The notes under the pieces were generated by a model that saw only the letters and a program-made list of their open reading frames with translations, searched no databases and was not told the DNA's origin. A stretch of 64,000 nucleotides of DNA from Ructibacterium gallinarum (GTDB lineage Bacteria > Bacillota > Clostridia > Monoglobales > Monoglobaceae), in assembly GCF_014982785.1 (NCBI RefSeq), contig NZ_JADCKB010000001.1, positions 124,001 through 188,000 of the forward strand. The letters are read 5' to 3'. A program made the position numbers and the translations under genes. Of this stretch, positions 17,183 to 27,200 are shown piece by piece (within the stretch, counting starts at the first letter, position 1; every line of letters starts with the position of its first letter).

Positions 17183-18606
17183 TTCTCTTCCTCCCGCATT
17201 TTATGCTTGCTGCGGTATTCCAGCGGTGTTTCCCCGGTCACCGCCTTAAAGGTCTTATAAAAATGCTGTACATTGCGGTATCCTACCATTTCTCCGATTT
17301 CATACGCCTTTCGCTCCGATCCGGTTAGCAGTTCCATGGCGTGCCGGATCCTAACGTTCATCAAATAGTCAATAAACCGCTCTCCTGTTTCCTTTTTAAA
17401 CATACGGCTGAAATACGCAGGGTTCAATCCTACATACTCTGCCACTTCGTCCAGAAAAATATCTTTTTGATAATTTTGCTGAATATACTGTATCGCCTGC
17501 TTCAGCGCAGACTCCGTGCCGGAGGACTGTATGCGGTATAACGTCTGCAATAAAAACTGCTTAAGCTGTTCCCGGTTCATTTTTTCCAGATTCTTGGGTT
17601 TCTCAAGGTCCAAACACTCCAGCACCCGGCCGGCAAACCGCCGTATCTCATGCAGTTCGGTCAAATAATCCATAACCATAGCTGCGATGTTTGCCGCACG
17701 GGCATTGTCATGCTCTTTGACATGATACTGAATGCTTTCAAGCAGACCGGTTTCTATTTTCCCCCGGTCCGAAAACCGCATAAAATATTCTGTCACCAGA
17801 TGCTCCACATCCTCTACCACGTTCCCTGCCATGCAGTTGGGCTTCACATCCAGCACATCCTGCATTTCCCGGGAAAAGCAATCCAGTCCGTCATGGAACG
17901 CTTTTGCGGTAAATTTCTCTTTCTCTCCCATGGCAAGCAGTAAGCTTTCCTTGCTGCTATGCCGCAAAATATAAAAACAAATGTCCCCAGAACAAAAACT
18001 CAGAATATTTTCCAGGGTAGTAAAAAATCCGTTCTTGCCGTAGAAATATTTTTGTGATAAATACTGCTCTAAATTTTCCCATTGGATACCAATTAAGCAA
18101 TACCGCCGATGAGAGCTTAAGTCAATCCCCGCACTCCGGAGGCTTTTCTCCAATTCTTCCTCGCTGCGGTATCCGCCGGTAACCATATCCAAAAGCACCT
18201 GCCGGCAATCCTCCTGGTTCTTGCGCCGCTCCTGTTCTAACTGGTCTCGTATCTTTTTAAAACAGCAATAAAGATCCTGATACGAGGTTGGTTTGGTTAA
18301 ATATTCCTCCACCTTATAGATAATCGCCTGCCGGGCATACTCAAACTCCTGATACCCGCTGACCAAAATCACTTTGATATCCAGTTTCTGTTCCGCCACG
18401 TACTGAGCGATCTCAATGCCCGAGACATACTTCATCCGAATATCTGAAAGCACCACATCCACCGGATGTCTCTTAATATATTCCAAAACCTCCCGGCCGT
18501 CCAAAAACTCGCCCACAATTTCAAAGCCCAGGCTCTTCCAATCCAGAAGCTTTTTCAGCTCACGCAGAATAAACCGCTCGTCATCTGCCAGCACCAATTT
18601 AAACAT
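17179..18606 (-). CDS. Response regulator with AraC-type DNA-binding domain, YesN type
   Basis: A 475-residue regulator. The N-terminal receiver has LADDE and VDVVLSDIRMKYVSG, giving phospho-acceptor D55; PTSYQDL follows the conserved Lys-Pro. A roughly 230-residue middle region is typical of YesN proteins. The C-terminal AraC helix-turn-helix pair reads VAEYVGLNPAYFSRMFKKET and IGEMVGYRNVQHFYKTFKAV. An in-frame start at 18693 would add 29 residues unlike any receiver, while GGAGGGGG stands 7 bp before the ATG at 18606, so I chose that. The partner YesM-type kinase gene overlaps its stop. It likely activates the whole glycan cluster when phosphorylated. Confidence 0.93.
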   Translation of the reverse strand: MFKLVLADDERFILRELKKLLDWKSLGFEIVGEFLDGREVLEYIKRHPVDVVLSDIRMKYVSGIEIAQYVAEQKLDIKVILVSGYQEFEYARQAIIYKVEEYLTKPTSYQDLYCCFKKIRDQLEQERRKNQEDCRQVLLDMVTGGYRSEEELEKSLRSAGIDLSSHRRYCLIGIQWENLEQYLSQKYFYGKNGFFTTLENILSFCSGDICFYILRHSSKESLLLAMGEKEKFTAKAFHDGLDCFSREMQDVLDVKPNCMAGNVVEDVEHLVTEYFMRFSDRGKIETGLLESIQYHVKEHDNARAANIAAMVMDYLTELHEIRRFAGRVLECLDLEKPKNLEKMNREQLKQFLLQTLYRIQSSGTESALKQAIQYIQQNYQKDIFLDEVAEYVGLNPAYFSRMFKKETGERFIDYLMNVRIRHAMELLTGSERKAYEIGEMVGYRNVQHFYKTFKAVTGETPLEYRSKHKMREEEK

Positions 18607-18689
18607 ATTGTCCCCCTCCAACGTCTTTTTTCCGCAATAGCAGGAAATGGCATAAAATTCAGAACCTCTGAATCCTATACCATTTCTTT

Positions 18690-19619
18690 TCACGAAAACG
18701 CCATCTGCAAAGTGTCCAAAAACTTTGCATCGGTTTCTGTATCAAAAGGCACTTCATCCCCAACTAAAATCATGCCGCTTTCATGCCAAAACACCAATTG
18801 TCCCATGGATTCTGAAACCAGACGCAAAGGAACCATAGTAATATCCTCCTGCAAAAACGGCGCAAACGGCATTTCATAAGTTTCTCCATTTTTGGTATAC
18901 TCTGAACTTCCTATCGTAAACAAAAGTGTAGTATCTCCTGACTGCATGAAAATCTTCTGATGCTGTCCATCCCATTCCACCGAATATCCCAGACCCTCTG
19001 ACAGGATTCTCAAGGGAACCCAAGTGGTATCCTCTATCAAGACCGGTGGCTGTACCTGAATTTTCCGGCTATTTTGGAACAAAACCGGACTGTTAATCTT
19101 CATGGCGGCAAGATTGGGATTTCTTTGAAACATCAATGCCGTCATGGCTTCATAACCATCAATGATATTCAGCCGCACAGCACTTGCCAGTACTTTGCCG
19201 CTTGTTCCAGCAATATGCACGGTCAGTTTACCGTCGCTGAGCTGTATCATACCAAGCTCCAGCCAGCCGCTGACCCCTTGGTTCTGCGGCAATTCATATT
19301 TCTGCTCGATTTCCGCAGACTTTAATGTCAGGGTTGCCGCGGGACAGCCCGCGTCACTGATGGCATTCCACCAGCTTACATAATAGGCGCCCGGCTGGGT
19401 TTCTATCTTCCACGTTCCAGCCGCGCCGGATGCCCCTTTGCCTTCCATTACCGCAGTTCCGCCAAAACCGGTCAAGGTTCCTGCCTGCCACAGAGCCGGG
19501 TCCTCCGGCTCCATAGCATCAATCTGATATACACTTTCTGCCCCAAACACAGCGGATGGACACAGCAAAAATATAATCAGCAATACAAAAACAATCTTTT
19601 TTATTCCTGTCTGCTTCAT
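18690..19619 (-). CDS. Secreted protein with golvesin-like and copper-amine-oxidase-type stalk domains
   Basis: A 309-residue exported protein with a signal peptide of about 27 residues (IKKIVFVLLIIFLLCPSAVF). Residues about 45-155 look like a golvesin C-terminal/xanthan-lyase-type carbohydrate-binding sandwich: GTWKIETQPGAYYVSWWN followed by the closing LASAVRLNIIDG. Residues about 175-290 carry the two-strand repeats of the copper amine oxidase N-terminal stalk domain (VLIEDTTWVPLRILSEGLG and ITMVPLRLVSESMG). No catalytic motif is seen, so it is probably a binding or wall-associated accessory protein. GAGGAGGAC precedes the start. It is 18 bp downstream of the N-terminally SLH-anchored protein and 84 bp upstream of the response regulator, the longest gap in the array. 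Confidence 0.78.
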   Translation of the reverse strand: MKQTGIKKIVFVLLIIFLLCPSAVFGAESVYQIDAMEPEDPALWQAGTLTGFGGTAVMEGKGASGAAGTWKIETQPGAYYVSWWNAISDAGCPAATLTLKSAEIEQKYELPQNQGVSGWLELGMIQLSDGKLTVHIAGTSGKVLASAVRLNIIDGYEAMTALMFQRNPNLAAMKINSPVLFQNSRKIQVQPPVLIEDTTWVPLRILSEGLGYSVEWDGQHQKIFMQSGDTTLLFTIGSSEYTKNGETYEMPFAPFLQEDITMVPLRLVSESMGQLVFWHESGMILVGDEVPFDTETDAKFLDTLQMAFS

Positions 19620-19637
19620 CTTTTTGTCCTCCTCTTA

Positions 19638-22601
19638 TTACTGCTCCATATTCCGCAAAACAATCATATGCCGCGGTTCTCCGCCTGTCATGGCAACCAA
19701 AACTTTGGAACAATTTGCTCCAAACTCCGTATAGGGACGGATATCGTCCGCACTGCCCGAGGTTACCCGCAATTCTCTTCCTCCATATTCCACAACGTCT
19801 ATCGGAAAGATATTCAGCGGCACACGGGTGTTGATATAAATTCCCGTTAAGTTCCCCTGCAAATCTTCCGTTTCCGGAATGCCGCTTGGGCTATATTTTT
19901 CTACCGTAATATCCTGGGTGGTTATGGTTGCAATGCCGCCGCTGACCTGGTATACATAACCCAAAAATGTTTTTCCGCTCTTTTCACTCCATGTGGAAAA
20001 ACGGTGGGCATAATTCTGCAAATCCGAACCAAATCCACCTTGAAAAGGATTGCCGTCCAGTCCGGTGGTGAGTCCTCCCACAAATAAATTGGTAGTATCG
20101 TTCGCCCGGTCAACCGCTTCCTGAGAAATGTAATAACGATATTTCATCTCCGGCACAAATCCATCGCTTCCCCCCGATGGATTGGGGATTCCCGGTTTGT
20201 ATACAATATAAATCTTGCTGACATTACCATCCGTATCGGTGGCATAACGGAAAATATCGCCTTTTTCCAATTGGTATTCTCCTGTGCCAAACGGAGATGT
20301 GGCATACTCATATTCCTCGGCCAGTGTAAGTTCTACGGTCTTGCCATCCTGGTAAGCCAAAATCTTCTGTACTTCATTATAATCCTTGTCAAGGCTGGTC
20401 ATCAAATCAAGGGCAATGGTCATGGTCTTGCGGTCCTTCCAGCTGGAAAGCGCCCCAGTGGAGGCATCTACACCAGAAATCACAATATCCGCCATAGGCG
20501 AAGCCGGATCTGTACCGTAACCGATTACCTCATATCTGCCGTCTACCTGAAACATATTGTAATTGGTTTTAATGTATTTGTCCGCCTCGGTAATATCTGC
20601 CGGAACACACAAAACCTTTGTGGAAGAATCCACATAAATCGCACCACCAAAGGTTTTCAACCACCCCTGAAATGCCATATTATCTTTGGTCTGGCTGGTT
20701 ACCTCGCCAATTTTATACAGCTTTCTGGTTCCGGGGATCGGTTTGTCAGCCGGAAGAATCAACCGTTTTATTTCATTGTCTTCATTGATCTGATATTCAA
20801 TCAGACCGCTGACCCCTTGCATTTTGTCATAAACCTCACTGCCGGAGCAGGTAACCTCGTTACCGTTTTTATCCTCAAACCGAACACGGGATGCACATTT
20901 ATACACTTCATCTGTCCCGTTTAAGGCGTAGATCCGGAACATACAGGTGGCAGAAAATCCATCATCCTTGGCCATTTGCATAATATATCCGTAATTGGTC
21001 CCGCCTCCGAAAGAGGATTCCATCCAGCCAATCTTTCCCTCCGCATTTAAATACATGGTCACCTGATCCCCAGGGGAAAATTCCATGCGCTGGTTTGAAT
21101 TGAGATATTCTGCCGCCAGTTGATACTGAACCTGATCGACAATATATATGGGTCCATCTTCTTCCGAACGCTCTTCTTCTATCTTGCCGGAAACCTGCCG
21201 GTTCGAAAGCACCACTTCCTTGACGTGCTCGTTTTCAGCTACCATCAAAACCTGCCCCTTTGCTATCTCCGCAAACGAGCTTTCTCCGCCTTCTGCGTTA
21301 AGAATGGTAATCCTCATGTCCTCATCCGCGGTATCTAAGACAAGTCCTTCTGTTCTTCCAAGTTTATCATACACTATAGATTCTTCCGTGTCAACGCTGG
21401 CAACATATATCGTCTGATAATCTTTGACCAGCACCACTGTTTTGCCTTTATTGTTGATAACCGTCACGTTTCCGCTCTTTGGCGTCAGTGTTTGGCCGTT
21501 CCATTCTCCAGCTGCAAGGCCATTATAGATCACCGTGGCATCCTCAGGAATCCGCAGACTGCTATTTTTTCCGTTCCGCTCATATACGATCTGACCATCT
21601 GCATACCCTATGATTTCCTTGCCTGTAACCGTTCTGATGTTATTGGATCCCAAAAGATAGCTATGCAGAATGTTTTTATCCGTCTTTTTATCGTGTTTAT
21701 AGTATGCTTCCACCTGATATGCCAAATATTTTCCTATATCAGCGGCATCCCCTGTTTGCAGCAATACATTGTCGATTTTTACTTCCCCTCTGCGCAGCGT
21801 ACTCGGCCCCCACATGGAAGTAATATCATTTTCTTCCACAATTCCGGTAATTTCTGTCAGCTGCATAATCTCTGTCAATAAGGTTTCATCCTTATGGGTT
21901 TCATAGGACCGGGTTTCTCCATAAGAAACACACTGAAGAATCTCGGTATCCAATGCGGCACTGAGCATATGCGCCAAATCCAACCGGGTAATGGGCTTGC
22001 CTGCCGTACCGGAAAGCTCTCTTAAAAGCCCCAAATCCCTAGCCGTTGCTATGTATCCCTGGGGGTATCCGCCTGCCATTTGGGAAGGAAGCCGATAACC
22101 CAAAATAATGATCATGGTTTTGACCGCTTCTTCGTACAGCATTTCTCGGTCCGGTTCAAAATTACCGGCGCCGTCACCCACCATAATTCCATACTGGCAA
22201 ATGGTTTCAATGACACCAGAAGCCCAGTGATCCGACGGTACGTCCAGGAAGCTCCCCGCATCGGCGGCAGGCGCTTCCGTCTCGCCAAGCTCTACCTGCT
22301 CATCGCTGTAAAACGCATCATACCAAGCGCCGTTTACCGGCTCCACATTAAGAACCGTACACAAAATCTGCGCCATCTGCGCCCGGGTCAGCGCATCATC
22401 AGGATGAAACAGACCGTCTTCATAACCCTCCATAATTTCAAGTGCCATCATACGGCGCACCGCATAAGGAAGCTCCTCCTGTACCGGCGGGGTTTGTTCC
22501 GCCTGCTCTGTTTCCACAGTTTCTGCCGTATCTGCCGCCTGCCCATATGCGGGAAGAATACAAAACGCAGTGATTAATAACCATATCATCCATTTTTTCA
22601 T
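19638..22601 (-). CDS. Large surface protein with N-terminal SLH domains
   Basis: A 987-residue exported protein with a signal peptide (about 1-22). Three SLH-type repeats span about 48-225: RRMMALEIMEGYEDGLFHPD then LTRAQMAQIL; FLDVPSDHWASGVIETICQY with YEEAVKTMIIILG; and a weaker third with ITRLDLAHMLSAAL. SLH domains bind pyruvylated secondary cell-wall polymer, so this end faces the wall. The remaining roughly 760 residues are beta-rich with repeated short motifs of the kind YIVYKPG and SKIYIVY, and I recognise no enzyme domain. It may be a structural S-layer-like scaffold or a glycan-binding surface protein. It overlaps the stop of the next SLH gene by 4 bp. Confidence 0.8.
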   Translation of the reverse strand: MKKWMIWLLITAFCILPAYGQAADTAETVETEQAEQTPPVQEELPYAVRRMMALEIMEGYEDGLFHPDDALTRAQMAQILCTVLNVEPVNGAWYDAFYSDEQVELGETEAPAADAGSFLDVPSDHWASGVIETICQYGIMVGDGAGNFEPDREMLYEEAVKTMIIILGYRLPSQMAGGYPQGYIATARDLGLLRELSGTAGKPITRLDLAHMLSAALDTEILQCVSYGETRSYETHKDETLLTEIMQLTEITGIVEENDITSMWGPSTLRRGEVKIDNVLLQTGDAADIGKYLAYQVEAYYKHDKKTDKNILHSYLLGSNNIRTVTGKEIIGYADGQIVYERNGKNSSLRIPEDATVIYNGLAAGEWNGQTLTPKSGNVTVINNKGKTVVLVKDYQTIYVASVDTEESIVYDKLGRTEGLVLDTADEDMRITILNAEGGESSFAEIAKGQVLMVAENEHVKEVVLSNRQVSGKIEEERSEEDGPIYIVDQVQYQLAAEYLNSNQRMEFSPGDQVTMYLNAEGKIGWMESSFGGGTNYGYIMQMAKDDGFSATCMFRIYALNGTDEVYKCASRVRFEDKNGNEVTCSGSEVYDKMQGVSGLIEYQINEDNEIKRLILPADKPIPGTRKLYKIGEVTSQTKDNMAFQGWLKTFGGAIYVDSSTKVLCVPADITEADKYIKTNYNMFQVDGRYEVIGYGTDPASPMADIVISGVDASTGALSSWKDRKTMTIALDLMTSLDKDYNEVQKILAYQDGKTVELTLAEEYEYATSPFGTGEYQLEKGDIFRYATDTDGNVSKIYIVYKPGIPNPSGGSDGFVPEMKYRYYISQEAVDRANDTTNLFVGGLTTGLDGNPFQGGFGSDLQNYAHRFSTWSEKSGKTFLGYVYQVSGGIATITTQDITVEKYSPSGIPETEDLQGNLTGIYINTRVPLNIFPIDVVEYGGRELRVTSGSADDIRPYTEFGANCSKVLVAMTGGEPRHMIVLRNMEQ

Positions 22602-24271
22602 GATTCTCTTCCCTCCAATACTCTATACAGCATAACCGCAGCTTCTGCCCGGGTCAACGACGCATCCGGCAGGAAATATCCCTGGTCATTCCCCTGAAGA
22701 ATGGAAGCCCCGGATAAAACCCCTACCGCTTCTGCCGCATAACCGCTGATGCTTTCTTGGTCTACAAAGCTGTGAACCTGTGTCTGTTCCATCTCCAATG
22801 CCTGATTCTGCATGGCACGGTATATCAAAACCGCAGCATCTTCCCGGCGGATCCACTGTCCTACGCCAAACTCTGTATCAGAAATTCCATATACCAGTCC
22901 ATGCTTGACACCAGCGCCCACATAAGCCGCATACCATGCGTCAGGCTCTACATCCGCAAACGTCGCTTCTCCTTCTACCGAAAGTCCAAATCCCGCAATC
23001 AGCATCTTGACAAACTCTTCACGGCATACCGGGCGCTCCGGTTCGAATTTTCCGTCTCCCGTTCCGTTTAAAATTCCTCTCTTCGCAAGGCTCACAATCT
23101 GCACTTGTGCCCACGGATAATCCGTAAGATCCGAAAAAACAGGCTGATTCTGTTCTTGTTCCATAGCGTCAATGTCATTTTGGTCAATTTCATAGATTCC
23201 AGTGGTGCCGCCGCCGATGCCGGAAGGTCTTCCGCCTCCGCCGCCACCGCCGGTTCCGCTACCGCCAGTTCCGCCGCCCTGTGCGGAAACCTCACTGACC
23301 GCAGTTTTCAATGCACTCCGAAGTGTTTCCGGTGTCGTTGGCGCCGCCTTCACCAGCTTTGCGTCCACCGTATTTTTCTGCGTATCCGATAAACGCCCAT
23401 ACGCCGTCAAATCCAAATCCAGCAAAGCGGCATATTTCTCTAAAATACCGCGCACATGCCCATAGCCATTGTTTTTGTAATAGCCGACCGCAAATACTGC
23501 TGTCTGCTTTTCAAAATCCGCTTGAAGGTCTGCTATGTCTGCAAAGTTTTTGCCCTGCATACTCTCTGCCAAAGCCTGTTTTGCCCCAGCCTTGATCCCA
23601 TCGGCAAACAAAGCATAAGCCTCTTCTTTTTCGCTGAGCTTTAAAATGTCTTCATGCAAAAACACGCCGTTTTCCATCACCGTTTTTCTCTGATTAAAAG
23701 CCTCTACCACAGCAATTTCTTTCAGCGCCGCCTGCAGTTGCTTGATGCCCTCTGTTACCGACGGATCCGCTTTGGCTTTCTCCAAAAGAGCCTTTGCAAC
23801 CGGCGTCTTGTTTAAATCCGCATAAGCAGTATCCTGCAGTCCTGCGGCATTTTCATACTGCTCCAGAACCTGCGCCAGCTTTGCCGCATCCTCTTCCTGC
23901 ACACAAGCAATGACCGCATTTAAAAACGCTTCTGTTTCCTGTGTATTCGGAAGGTAAAAGGAAAAACTCTGATCCTTTTCCTCCTGGGCAGAAATCACAC
24001 CTCGATAATCTCCGCCGGCGTTTATCAAGGTGAAAACGAAGGAATATGCACCGTTTTCTGTCGTTTTGATCTGATCCACATGCGCAACGCCGTTCTGTCC
24101 GTCATATACCCGAATCGTGACATTCCGGTTTTTCTTTGCCTGCTCTGTCACACCGGAAACAGAAATTTCTCCCGTTTCGATATCTACCTTGCATACCGGT
24201 TCGGCCGCCAGCGCCGAAACTGCCCACAGCAGGCACAGTAATAAACAGATTCCTATTTTTCGTTTCATCAT
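22598..24271 (-). CDS. Surface protein with three C-terminal SLH domains
   Basis: A 557-residue exported protein with a signal peptide ending near LWAVSALAA. Residues about 24-110 form an Ig-like beta domain (NVTIRVYDGQ, GAYSFVFTLINAGGDYRG). About 112-330 is helical, repeated-alanine sequence. A glycine-rich linker (GGTGGSGTGGGGGGGRPSG) leads to three SLH repeats at about 375-555: FSDLTDYPWAQVQIVSLAKR, FADVEPDAWYAAYVGAGVKH and FVDQESISGYAAEAVGVLSG, each followed by a charged REE/TRAEA-type segment. It carries its wall anchor at the C terminus, opposite to its neighbour. ATG at 24268 is an equally good start. It overlaps both neighbouring genes by 4 bp. Confidence 0.85.
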   Translation of the reverse strand: MMKRKIGICLLLCLLWAVSALAAEPVCKVDIETGEISVSGVTEQAKKNRNVTIRVYDGQNGVAHVDQIKTTENGAYSFVFTLINAGGDYRGVISAQEEKDQSFSFYLPNTQETEAFLNAVIACVQEEDAAKLAQVLEQYENAAGLQDTAYADLNKTPVAKALLEKAKADPSVTEGIKQLQAALKEIAVVEAFNQRKTVMENGVFLHEDILKLSEKEEAYALFADGIKAGAKQALAESMQGKNFADIADLQADFEKQTAVFAVGYYKNNGYGHVRGILEKYAALLDLDLTAYGRLSDTQKNTVDAKLVKAAPTTPETLRSALKTAVSEVSAQGGGTGGSGTGGGGGGGRPSGIGGGTTGIYEIDQNDIDAMEQEQNQPVFSDLTDYPWAQVQIVSLAKRGILNGTGDGKFEPERPVCREEFVKMLIAGFGLSVEGEATFADVEPDAWYAAYVGAGVKHGLVYGISDTEFGVGQWIRREDAAVLIYRAMQNQALEMEQTQVHSFVDQESISGYAAEAVGVLSGASILQGNDQGYFLPDASLTRAEAAVMLYRVLEGRES

Positions 24272-27200
24272 GATACCCCTCTTTCTGCAGCCAGTTCTAA
24301 TCCGCTGCCGCTATGATCATATACCGCAAAATATCCCGCCTGCGAAAGTGCGTAAGGATCTTCATAAGCGATACATTCCTTGCCGTCCACGAAAACCGTC
24401 AATAACGTCCCGTTCACCTGCTGATTGGATGTTATTTTCACATCATGCCACTGGCCGTTACCCAGCAAAGCATTGGGTACAATGGCAAGAAACTCCTTCT
24501 TTCCGCCGCGGCATCTCACAAGTTCCATTCTGTCTTTTCGCATGACCAAAAGATACCCTTCTGTTTCCCAAGGTGAGCAGGTTCCATCTGCCATATGAAA
24601 GCCCAGCGCCTGCCAGGCATCTCCTTCACCCGGCGCGGCTTTTATGGAAAAGGCCGTTTCAAAATTCAACGGCAATTTCTCCTTGGTGGCGTTTTGCTCA
24701 CCAGAAAACCGCAAGAGGCCTGCTTGTTCTTCCGCGGGCTGCTGCCAGTCCCCGGCCGCAAAAAGATTTTCTGCTTTTTTGATCTCACTGACACCGGCCT
24801 TGCCCAGCAAACTGTCATCTGCTGTTTCTTCCACACCGGACAGCTGAATATATCCGCCGCCGCTGGGATTATACAGCGCCATATTGCCTGCCTCATAAAA
24901 TGGATGGTTCATATCCACATAATCAAAAACAGTTTCGTTATTGACCCGTACCAGGATCCGCACACCGCTTTCCACATCAATGGCGCTGAAATCCAGCCGG
25001 CACGGTTCTCCATTTTTGATATATTTGTTCTCCAAGGTGTCAAGAAATTCTGAATACCCCAGCGTAAATTTCTGAAATTCTATGACATCCTCCTTAATTA
25101 CCATCAAATAACAATTCCCCGCTGTGTTGTAAACATAGTTGCTGGTATCGTTCTGCCGGAGGGCAATGGCCACCCAGCTTCCCTTTGTTTCCACCTCCAG
25201 CATAGCGCTGATGCCTTCGCAGTTTTGCATGGGCCGTACCGTATTGGCAATGACATCGCTTTCACACCGCACAGTATTTCCTTCAATTGAAACGCCGCCG
25301 TTGCCGCCCCAGGATTTTTTATCTCCCACAAACTCAGAAAAATTAACAAAGCCGCGGTTCTGCCGCTTTTGCACCTGGTTCATAACATTAGAGAGATTCG
25401 CAGAAACACTGTCAATTTCACTTTGCCGGGGATGTTCCTCTGACAGCACATCTCTGGCGCCGGTTAACGCATCCTGAAGCATCTGTTTGCTGCCCGGCAA
25501 ATATTGACCAATTTCCTCACCTTCCTGCATTTGTGCAATAATCTGTTCTGCCTGCACTGCTGTCTGCTCCAATGCCGAAGAAGTCACCTGGGCATCGTAC
25601 TGCGTTGTAGTAAAACGATAGGGCTTTCCTCTATTATATTGCTGCGTCTTCAGCTGACGCCCCATAGCATAAGCCGTTACATCCCAATAATAAACCATTT
25701 CATTTGCCTGTAAGTTTTTCACTTCCAGATAGGCATAAGGCGTCTTTTTCTCATATACAATCTGTTTCATTTCGGGATCAATCGCAATTCTAAGAATATA
25801 ATAATCTGCCCCCTCGGCCGCTTCCCACCGGAACAGATTAGAAAGGTTTTGCTGTTCTTCCTCTCCGGTTTTGGGGAAGCTCTTTTTAAACTGTAATTGC
25901 GGCGGTGTAATTTCTGTACGATATTCATTGGTATAAATTCCAAAATCGTCCATATTAAATTCCATATTCGGCAATTTCTGCTTCAGTTCCGAATCCGCCC
26001 GGAACGCAAACTGATGTTCTGCCGCGTTCTCAAAATCTTTGGTGCCTTCGATATTAATATTATTTTCCAGCCTCTCCGCATATTTAATCACACTGTCCTG
26101 CAAATAAAACGGCTTAGTATTGACTACCAGATTATCATAAAGCAAATTATATTTTGGAACCCATTGTTCATCCGACAAAATTGTAGAAAGATTGGGATAT
26201 TTACTATAGGTCTGGCTTTGATAGGGAACCTTTTGCAGGCTCTGATAACATTCTCCGCCTTCTACCGCCATGGATTTTCCCCAGCCTTCGCCACGGCTGT
26301 CAAAGGTGATGCTTTCACGTCCGTTGATAATCAAATTATCATGCACAATATGATCCCGGCCGCCGCCAAGCAGCATCCCCAAAGCAGTGTTTTCAATAAT
26401 GTTATGATGAATGTGATTGCCGCAAAGCATATCATCCATATAAATCCCAACCGTCAGCGCCGCCGCGGAACCGTCTTCCACATATTGAATGTCATGCAGG
26501 TAATTATAAGCAATTTCCGTGCCCCGGTCTACAAAGGACCGTCCTGCATAAATCGCTCCTGCGTCCAAAGATTCCTTGACCACGTTATAAATTTCGTTAT
26601 AACGGATCTTGTGGTCATTTCCGGAATAAGAGATAGCATAATGCGGTGCCTCGTGCATGACACAATGTTCCACACTGTTTCCCACACCGGTCATATAAAC
26701 TGCGGCGCCATAGGTTTTCTGGTTCAGTCCAAAATCATAAAATTCACAGTTGGTCACACTGTTTTCCCCCGGGGTCAGCGTCTGCTGATCTCCTCCCCGA
26801 AGATACACGCCTGTTGAACCAAAACTGATAAAATTGCTGTCTGTAACCGCAACCCGCTTGCCATTGGTAAGGGAAATACATTCTTTTCCAATGTTTTTAA
26901 AGGTACACCCACGGATCTGCACATCCGTACAATTATCCATTTCCATTACGGTATCCATGGTTCTCTCAAACCGAAGTCCCTCAAACCGCACATTGGATAC
27001 ACCGTTTAACCAAAACATCACATCTGACATGACCGAAAGTTCCAAACTGGTATCTGTCAGCGTATAAGGGGGATAAAAATAGAGTTTCACCTCTTCTCTG
27101 TCAATATAAAATTCCCCTGGCATATCCAGTTCTTCCAACAAATTATTAACAATATACCGAGCGCCGTCCACCACACCGAAGGTGCTGACACTTTCCTTGG

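Noticed and set aside
23202-23300. GC-rich low-complexity stretch as a possible repeat array
   Set aside because: It encodes the glycine-rich linker before the SLH domains; there is no DNA-level unit of fixed length.
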